This document shows, in pieces, positions 6,378 to 8,283 of a DNA stretch of 8,283 nucleotides. The notes under the pieces are model-generated. The model had not been told where the DNA came from and ran no database searches. It worked only from the letters and a program-made list of their open reading frames with translations. Numbering within the stretch: the stretch's first letter is position 1; each line of letters begins with the position of its first letter. This DNA is from CAZOWW01 sp964583765 (GTDB taxonomy: Bacteria; Actinomycetota; Actinomycetes; Actinomycetales; Kineosporiaceae): assembly GCA_964583765.1 (NCBI GenBank), contig CAZOWW010000185.1:1-8283 (forward strand), given 5' to 3'. Both the position numbers and the translations under genes were made by a program.

Positions 6378-7407
6378 TGGTCTGCGGGGCCCGGCGTGGC
6401 CCTGCCTCGGGGAGGTGGGTGTCGACGTGGTCGAGGCCGCTGGCCTGGTCTCGACCGGCTGGCGGTGTCGTCCAGGGGGAGGCGTCGAGCAGGGTGCCGG
6501 GGGCGGTGGCGGCGCGCAGGCCGGTGACGGCGGCGACGGTGGTGCGGATGGTGGTGGCGATGGCGGGGTCGGTGCCGAGGCGGAGGTGTTCGACGGCGGC
6601 CAGGGCGTGGTGCTGGAGTCGCCAGGTGGCCCAGGCGGTGCGGGCGGGACGGAGCGTGATCCAGGCCAGGAGTCGTGGGGTGGGGCCTTCGAGGATCGCC
6701 AGGTGGAGGCGGGCGCGGGTGAGCCGGCGGAGCCGGCGGGCCCGGTCGAGGTCGGACAAGGTTCGGTCGGTGGCTTCGGCCAGGCCCAGGGCGATCGCCA
6801 GGCGGGCGCGGGTCCACCGCCAGACGACGGCTTGCCGTCGGGTCGGGCTGCTGCGACGGCGTTCGGCTGCCAGGCCTCGTTCCCAGAGCCAGGCGGCGAC
6901 CAGCGGCGCGGCGAACCGGACTGCCCGGCCCAGCCCCTGGGCGTCGGTGGCGGCCAGGACCGAGGACAGGGCGGCCAGGGCCCAGACGGCGGCGCCGTCC
7001 ACGCCCACGGTGCCCCGGTCGCGCAGGCTGGCTCGGGCGCGGATCGCGGAGACCATCAGGGCGATCTCCAGGAACCCGGCCAGGGCGATCCGGGCGGGCC
7101 CGTTGAACCCCAGGGCATCCCCGAACACCCGCCACATCCCGGAGATCGCCACCGCGGTGGCGATCCCGGCCGCCGAGACGGTCAGGGCGGTCTCGACGGC
7201 CCGGACCCGCCGGGCACCGGCCGGGCCGCCGGGTGTCACCCCGCCCCCGGTGCCGGAGAGCCCCGGGTTGGTTTCGTGGTCGTCCCGTCGGGCGGGGTGG
7301 TGTCGCCCGAGGGCGAACGCGAGGGTGGTCAGGGTCAGCACGCCCAGGCCGGTGACCCCGGCCAGGGCAGGGGTGGTGTTCCAGAACGCGGGCAGCGGGC
7401 TGGGCAT
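5710..7407 (-). CDS. DUF2637/Spd-like membrane protein with GPD-repeat tail
   Basis: A 565-aa protein. Hydrophobic segments lie at about 12-34, 70-91, 105-123, 138-155 and 163-176, followed by the Arg-rich region WERGLAAERRR, which fits a membrane anchor with a long cytoplasmic part. The block VRAVETALTVSAAGIATAVAISG...GFLEIALMVSAIRAR...WLWERGLAAERR resembles the DUF2637/Spd-type proteins found with transfer genes on actinomycete plasmids. Residues 195-275 are helical and basic. Residues 445-497 (RLATARKIAASVQANGHSLSR...LVALREAG) look like a helix-turn-helix-type domain, common at the C-terminus of such proteins. Between and after these is low-complexity Gly/Pro/Asp sequence ending in five 7-residue repeats. 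I chose ATG 7405-7407: AGGGAG lies 9 bases upstream and the membrane segment follows directly. The frame extends to 7545, but that part is Arg/Pro-rich and unconvincing. Spd proteins are linked to plasmid spread in mycelium; here the role is inferred. Confidence 0.82.
   Translation of the reverse strand: MPSPLPAFWNTTPALAGVTGLGVLTLTTLAFALGRHHPARRDDHETNPGLSGTGGGVTPGGPAGARRVRAVETALTVSAAGIATAVAISGMWRVFGDALGFNGPARIALAGFLEIALMVSAIRARASLRDRGTVGVDGAAVWALAALSSVLAATDAQGLGRAVRFAAPLVAAWLWERGLAAERRRSSPTRRQAVVWRWTRARLAIALGLAEATDRTLSDLDRARRLRRLTRARLHLAILEGPTPRLLAWITLRPARTAWATWRLQHHALAAVEHLRLGTDPAIATTIRTTVAAVTGLRAATAPGTLLDASPWTTPPAGRDQASGLDHVDTHLPEAGPRRAPQTTGPDSDLTGRRRSAPGAGPYLTDRAHRPSPGGPGTSSTPVQAYGPVRAVAALGPRTQVLAHHAGGPAHMGTGPDRERPGPDRLVSEPTAQVNGTGPDRSRDDARLATARKIAASVQANGHSLSRARLLAELRQAGHTCSTDRASALLVALREAGPHHGTDPDTSTWTGPVTGPTTAGLDLASAGPDLNGPSPNLIGAGPDLNGRGPDDLARQGTAVTVPDLP
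5746..5850 (-). repeat. Five 21-bp (7-residue) tandem repeats with 14-bp palindromes
   Basis: The repeats encode residues 520-554 of the membrane protein: GLDLASA, GPDLNGP, SPNLIGA, GPDLNGR, GPDDLAR. At DNA level, 5769-5792 and 5811-5834 are identical over 24 bases and 42 bp apart, with a degraded copy midway. Both identical copies carry the perfect palindrome CAGGTCCGGACCTG (5776-5789, 5818-5831); the degraded one reads CAGGTTGGGACTTG (5797-5810). The 21-bp period is about two helical turns, so all copies would face the same side of the DNA. Confidence 0.7.
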
Positions 7408-7416
7408 GGCGGGGCT

Positions 7417-7422
7417 CTCCCT
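7417..7422 (-). promoter_or_regulatory. Ribosome binding site for the membrane protein
   Basis: The minus strand reads AGGGAG, ending 9 bases before ATG 7405-7407. No comparable site precedes the alternative in-frame starts at 7449 or 7545. Confidence 0.6.
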
Positions 7423-7586
7423 GATCGTGGTGCGGACGGGATGTCGCATAGGCGGTGAGGTGCGGCGGAGTGAGGGCGTGGGTCGTGCGTGGCGTCGGAG
7501 CTGGTGGCGCGGACCGCGCCGGTGCGGGACAGCTCGTGCGGGCAAAGGCGTGGCCAGGGCCGGCGGCCCGGCGGGTGCCGGGTCGC

Positions 7587-7628
7587 CGGTCGCGGGGCGA
7601 CCGTGAGAGGTGGAGGCCGGAAGCCGGC
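7587..7628 (-). terminator. Two GC-rich hairpins after the 205-aa gene
   Basis: Read on the minus strand, the first hairpin pairs GCCGG (7616-7620) with CCGGC (7624-7628) around three bases and begins 4 bases after the stop at 7635-7633. The second has perfect 7-bp arms, CGGTCGC (7587-7593) and GCGACCG (7597-7603), around a 3-base loop. No U tract follows. The arrangement suits a GC-rich actinomycete terminator or an attenuating or mRNA-protecting structure between the two genes. The rest of the 225-bp gap 7408-7632 shows nothing further that I can support. Confidence 0.4.
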
Positions 7629-7632
7629 GGGG

Positions 7633-8250
7633 TCAGCCGACGGCGGGTAAGGCGAAGGCCTCGGGTGCGGGCTGGCGGCGGTTGGTGGCCCACCAGGTGG
7701 CCACGGAGTCCAGGTCCAGGTCCGTGGCGAGGTAGGTGCGGCCGGACTGGCGGTGACCGCGTTCGCTCGCGCAGGGGTTCAGGGCCTCGTGGATGCGGAC
7801 GATGGCACCAGGCAGCCATCGGCCGAGCCACTCGCACACCGCGGTCGGGGTCTCGCTGGCGTAGGAGTGGGCGTGCTCGGTGGCCAGGGCCAGGAGCTCG
7901 GTGACCACTTCGGGGTGCAGCGGCCAGCACGGCGCCGGCATCGGATGCCCCAGGGCCGGCAGGACGCTGGTGGCGAAGGCGTCGGCCGCCCGGAGCCACA
8001 CCATCGCCGTCTCGGCGTCCAGGGCCTCGTGGACCCAGTCGGGTTGCCTGATCTGCTCGGCGCCCTGCTCACCAGCCCCCGGCCCCACACCGGTACCGGT
8101 GGCCGAGCTTCTGACGGTGGTCCCGGTGAGGCGTCGGAGGTGGGCGGTGAGCTCGGCGGTGCCTCGGCCAAGGGCGGCCACGTCCTGGGTGAGGGCGTCG
8201 ATGGTGTGTTCGAGGGTGTCGATGCGCGCGGCTAGACCTGTCCTTCGCAC
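7633..8250 (-). CDS. Plasmid-type protein of unknown function, DUF4913-like layout
   Basis: A 205-aa protein. Residues 5-42 (ARIDTLEHTIDALTQDVAALGRGTAELTAHLRRL) have the heptad spacing of a short coiled coil and suggest oligomerization. A Gly/Thr-rich linker follows (about 43-66). The C-terminal half begins DWVHEAL and contains CWPLHPEVVTELLALATEHAHSY, then VCEWLGRWLPGAIVRIHEALNPC. This order (Trp-rich segment, C/W plus HPE motif, helix, W...H...NPC end) recalls DUF4913 proteins of actinomycete plasmids, whose function is unknown to me. The match is by layout, not by a verified alignment. The start is the GTG at 8248-8250. No clear Shine-Dalgarno precedes it, so the start is less certain, and an upstream start would have to lie in the last 33 bases of the window or beyond. 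It is the first visible gene of the minus-strand series leading to the relaxase. Confidence 0.75.
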   Translation of the reverse strand: MRRTGLAARIDTLEHTIDALTQDVAALGRGTAELTAHLRRLTGTTVRSSATGTGVGPGAGEQGAEQIRQPDWVHEALDAETAMVWLRAADAFATSVLPALGHPMPAPCWPLHPEVVTELLALATEHAHSYASETPTAVCEWLGRWLPGAIVRIHEALNPCASERGHRQSGRTYLATDLDLDSVATWWATNRRQPAPEAFALPAVG

Positions 8251-8283
8251 GTGGGATTGAGCGGTTTGTGCCGTAGTTGCCGG

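Noticed and set aside
7408..7545. Extension of the membrane protein to 7545
   Set aside because: The 46 added residues are Arg/Pro/His-rich without a plausible signal sequence, and the ATG at 7407 has its own ribosome binding site and leads straight into the first membrane segment.
6266..7606. Long plus-strand open frames opposite the membrane-protein gene
   Set aside because: These are Arg/Ala- or Gly-rich shadow frames without domains; the minus strand holds a coherent membrane protein.

Overview
The window is very GC-rich DNA (roughly 70% by eye, with codon third positions almost all G or C), which points to an actinomycete (high-GC Actinomycetota). The genus cannot be read from the sequence. 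Gene content indicates the mobilization part of a plasmid or integrative conjugative element. Four genes on the minus strand form the backbone, and the tail of one plus-strand gene enters from the left edge.

Layout from right to left, the direction of transcription on the minus strand. (1) 8250-7633: a 205-aa protein of unknown function with an N-terminal coiled coil and a Trp/His-rich C-terminal half whose layout recalls DUF4913-type plasmid proteins. (2) 7632-7408: a 225-bp gap with two GC-rich hairpins just after that gene. (3) 7407-5710: a 565-aa membrane protein with about five N-terminal membrane segments, resembling the DUF2637/Spd-like transfer-associated proteins of actinomycete plasmids. 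Its Gly-Pro-Asp-rich tail ends in five 7-residue repeats. (4) 5709-5520: a 190-bp gap that continues the GGTCCGG-rich sequence of the preceding gene tail. (5) 5519-5142: a 125-aa protein with a probable CxH...CxxC metal-binding motif. (6) 5141-4751: a compositionally distinct spacer of about 390 bp with inverted repeats and a strongly C-poor plus strand, the best candidate for the origin of transfer and for a Rho-type terminator. (7) 4750-257: a 1,497-aa MobF-class relaxase/helicase with paired N-terminal tyrosines, the HxH metal motif and a full set of RecD-like helicase motifs. The plus-strand fragment (1-227) converges on the relaxase, leaving 29 bp between the two stop codons.

The relaxase would nick one strand at oriT, stay attached to the 5' end and unwind the DNA for single-strand transfer. 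The membrane protein and the two small proteins are plausible accessory factors judging by position and resemblance, not by demonstrated function. No type IV coupling protein, replication initiator, integrase or partition gene is in the window, so it cannot show whether the element is self-transmissible. The least explained features are the dense GGTCCGG/CCGGACC cluster (about 5590-6377), the 21-bp repeats with a 14-bp palindrome inside the membrane-protein gene, and the strand-asymmetric spacer upstream of the relaxase.
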